64,000 nt of DNA from an uncultured Verrucomicrobiales bacterium (GTDB lineage: Bacteria; Verrucomicrobiota; Verrucomicrobiia; Verrucomicrobiales; DEV007). The position numbers and the translations under genes were made by a program. The notes under the pieces were generated by a model. The model worked only from the letters and a program-made list of their open reading frames with translations, was not told the DNA's origin and searched no databases. Positions 62,938 to 64,000 of this stretch are shown piece after piece (the stretch's first letter is position 1; every line of letters starts with the position of its first letter). Location of the stretch: assembly GCA_943789025.1 (NCBI GenBank), contig CALSSN010000004.1, positions 124,001-188,000 of the forward strand, given 5' to 3'.

Positions 62938-63987
62938 TCAGCCGACTTTTCGTAGTTTGGTGACCCGTCCGTGCACGACCCACTCGACCAAAAGGATGTT
63001 TCCGTCTTTGTCGAAGACGGCATCGTGCGGGTGGACGAAGCGGTTGGTGGGCCACTTGTCGGGGTGCGGGCCGCGCATCGCTTCTTTTTTGTCGAGTACC
63101 CGGGCACGCCAGCTCGGGTCGTCGCCGAGTTGCGCCACCACCTGGTCGGAGCCATCGAGGAGGGTGATCCGCGCGTGGAGGTCCGGAACCAGCATGATAT
63201 CTCCCTGAATGTCGATGTCCGCCGGGAACAGAAACCCGTCCATGGTCTTGAGGTGCTTACCCTCCATATCGAACCACTGGAGGCGCTTGTTGGCGCGGTC
63301 GCAGACGGCGGTTTTTGGGGTGCCGTCGCGGTCGTCGAGCCATTGGCCGTGGGGGGTGCGAAATTGACCGTCCTGGCTGCCAGGACCCCCAAGGGTCCGG
63401 AGCAGGTTGCCGTCTTTGTCGCAGTGGAAGATGTAGTGTGATCCGTAGCCGTCACCGAGGAGAACTTCGTCGTTGGGTGCGAAGCTGACATTGGTCGGGC
63501 GAAAGTGCTTCAGTTCGAGTTCGGATGCCATGCGCAGTGCTTGGTGGCCGCGCTCCCACACCATTTCGCCTTCGAGCGTGGCCTTGGTGAAGGCCATCTT
63601 CGGGCTCATGGGCGAGAGATAAAGATATTCGATGCCATCCGCTTCCTTCCGGATATCGATACCATGGCCCATCCCCGCGTGCTGGGGCATGAGCGTGCGC
63701 ATGAATTCCCCACTGGGATCAAACACCGAGATAGAGTGTGGTTGGCCCTGATGGGAGATGTAGACGAGTCCTTTGCTGTCGATAGCGATGCCGTGGGTCG
63801 CGCCTCCGAAATGGCGGCCTTCGGGGAGCTGGGCCCAGTTGTTATGGCATTCGAAGCGGTAGTCCCCGTCGCCCACGGTGGTGGTGTCTTCTTGGGCGAT
63901 CAGAATCTGGGGGAAGGCTGAGAGCGCCGCTGCGCTGCTTCCGAATTTCAGAAAGCGCCGACGGGAGGAAGAATTGGTCTTGATCAT
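62938..63987 (-). CDS. Tat-exported NHL-type beta-propeller protein
   Basis: This 349-residue protein starts with a twin-arginine signal (SSSRRRFLKFGSSAAALSAFP). The mature part has the NHL/six-blade propeller pattern with repeats like GGATHGIAIDSKGLVYISHQ, GQPHSISVFDPSGEFMRTL and GQFRTPHGQWLDDRDG, then HDAVFDKDGNILLVEWVVHG. Related proteins include the peptidylamidoglycolate lyase-like and sugar-lyase-like propellers of Planctomycetota and Verrucomicrobiota. Substrate is unknown. It is folded in the cytosol before export, as Tat substrates are. The following same-strand gene is the HtrA-like protease, 193 bases away. Confidence 0.85.
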   Translation of the reverse strand: MIKTNSSSRRRFLKFGSSAAALSAFPQILIAQEDTTTVGDGDYRFECHNNWAQLPEGRHFGGATHGIAIDSKGLVYISHQGQPHSISVFDPSGEFMRTLMPQHAGMGHGIDIRKEADGIEYLYLSPMSPKMAFTKATLEGEMVWERGHQALRMASELELKHFRPTNVSFAPNDEVLLGDGYGSHYIFHCDKDGNLLRTLGGPGSQDGQFRTPHGQWLDDRDGTPKTAVCDRANKRLQWFDMEGKHLKTMDGFLFPADIDIQGDIMLVPDLHARITLLDGSDQVVAQLGDDPSWRARVLDKKEAMRGPHPDKWPTNRFVHPHDAVFDKDGNILLVEWVVHGRVTKLRKVG

Positions 63988-64000
63988 GCCGCAGGGTAAA

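Noticed and set aside
1..64000. tRNA, rRNA, CRISPR and insertion sequences
   Set aside because: I looked for T-loop (GTTCRA) clover-leaf patterns, spaced direct repeats and transposase motifs and found none that hold up.

Overview
The window most probably comes from a free-living, heterotrophic member of the Verrucomicrobiota (PVC group). This is inferred from gene content rather than a marker gene. The content includes a PEP-CTERM protein with autotransporter-type repeats, a Tat-exported beta-propeller, a ThuA protein, a lipase-maturation-factor homologue, a large bacterial alpha-2-macroglobulin, an MglA-type GTPase with a Roadblock partner, and many weak Shine-Dalgarno sites. I saw no rRNA, tRNA, CRISPR array, insertion sequence or phage module.

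Layout. 1-2.5 kb: the start of an FAD oxidoreductase, a small unknown protein, a CaCA-type cation exchanger and a DUF971 protein. 2.6-12.6 kb: a sugar-catabolism cluster with two TIM-barrel isomerase/epimerase-like proteins, an alpha/beta hydrolase, a class I aldolase, a fused class II aldolase/short-chain dehydrogenase, dihydroxyacetone-kinase subunits DhaK and DhaL (dhaL carries a frameshift), an LsrF homologue and a ThuA protein. Together these could turn an unknown sugar into a phosphorylated ketose and then into DHAP plus an aldehyde. 12.7-18.3 kb: ClpS with its usual DUF2017 neighbour, an unknown protein, and a VWA protein followed by a response regulator and sensor kinase. 18.3-22.8 kb: pgi, a glcD-like oxidase and hemL. 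22.9-34.6 kb: a frameshifted membrane glycosyltransferase, the LMF homologue, a 1997-residue alpha-2-macroglobulin with an intact thioester motif, and a secreted acidic-repeat protein. The later part of this stretch is visibly richer in G+C.

34.6-41.3 kb: a nucleoside-diphosphate-sugar epimerase coupled to an amidase-like protein, a HAD phosphatase, then a compact MglA module closed by a clear terminator. The module consists of a long disordered protein with a C-terminal Roadblock-like domain, the GTPase, and a third small protein. 41.4-44.8 kb: a short secreted heavy-metal-associated-type protein with an in-frame TGA exactly where one cysteine of its CxxC motif should be (a likely selenoprotein), a Sel1-repeat protein, and an M28 peptidase with a tiny membrane protein behind it. 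45-49.2 kb: deoC, an aldehyde dehydrogenase, a truncated aldehyde-dehydrogenase-like partner, a HIT protein and diacylglycerol kinase. 49.2-54 kb: a GH75-chitosanase-like protein, the PEP-CTERM protein, a coiled-coil protein and a BON-like protein. 54-64 kb: a SLC13/RCK transporter, a ketoacyl synthase, a YyaL/DUF255 protein, an M24 aminopeptidase, a trypsin/PDZ protease coupled to a catalytically dead relative with an unusual domain order, and a Tat-exported propeller.

The three things most worth attention are the UGA-containing HMA-type gene (41395-41715), the three-gene MglA/Roadblock module (37574-41281), and the protease/pseudoprotease pair (60721-62744). Two genes (dhaL and the glycosyltransferase) are each broken by a single-base change next to a short G run. 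This pattern fits assembly error as well as real decay.
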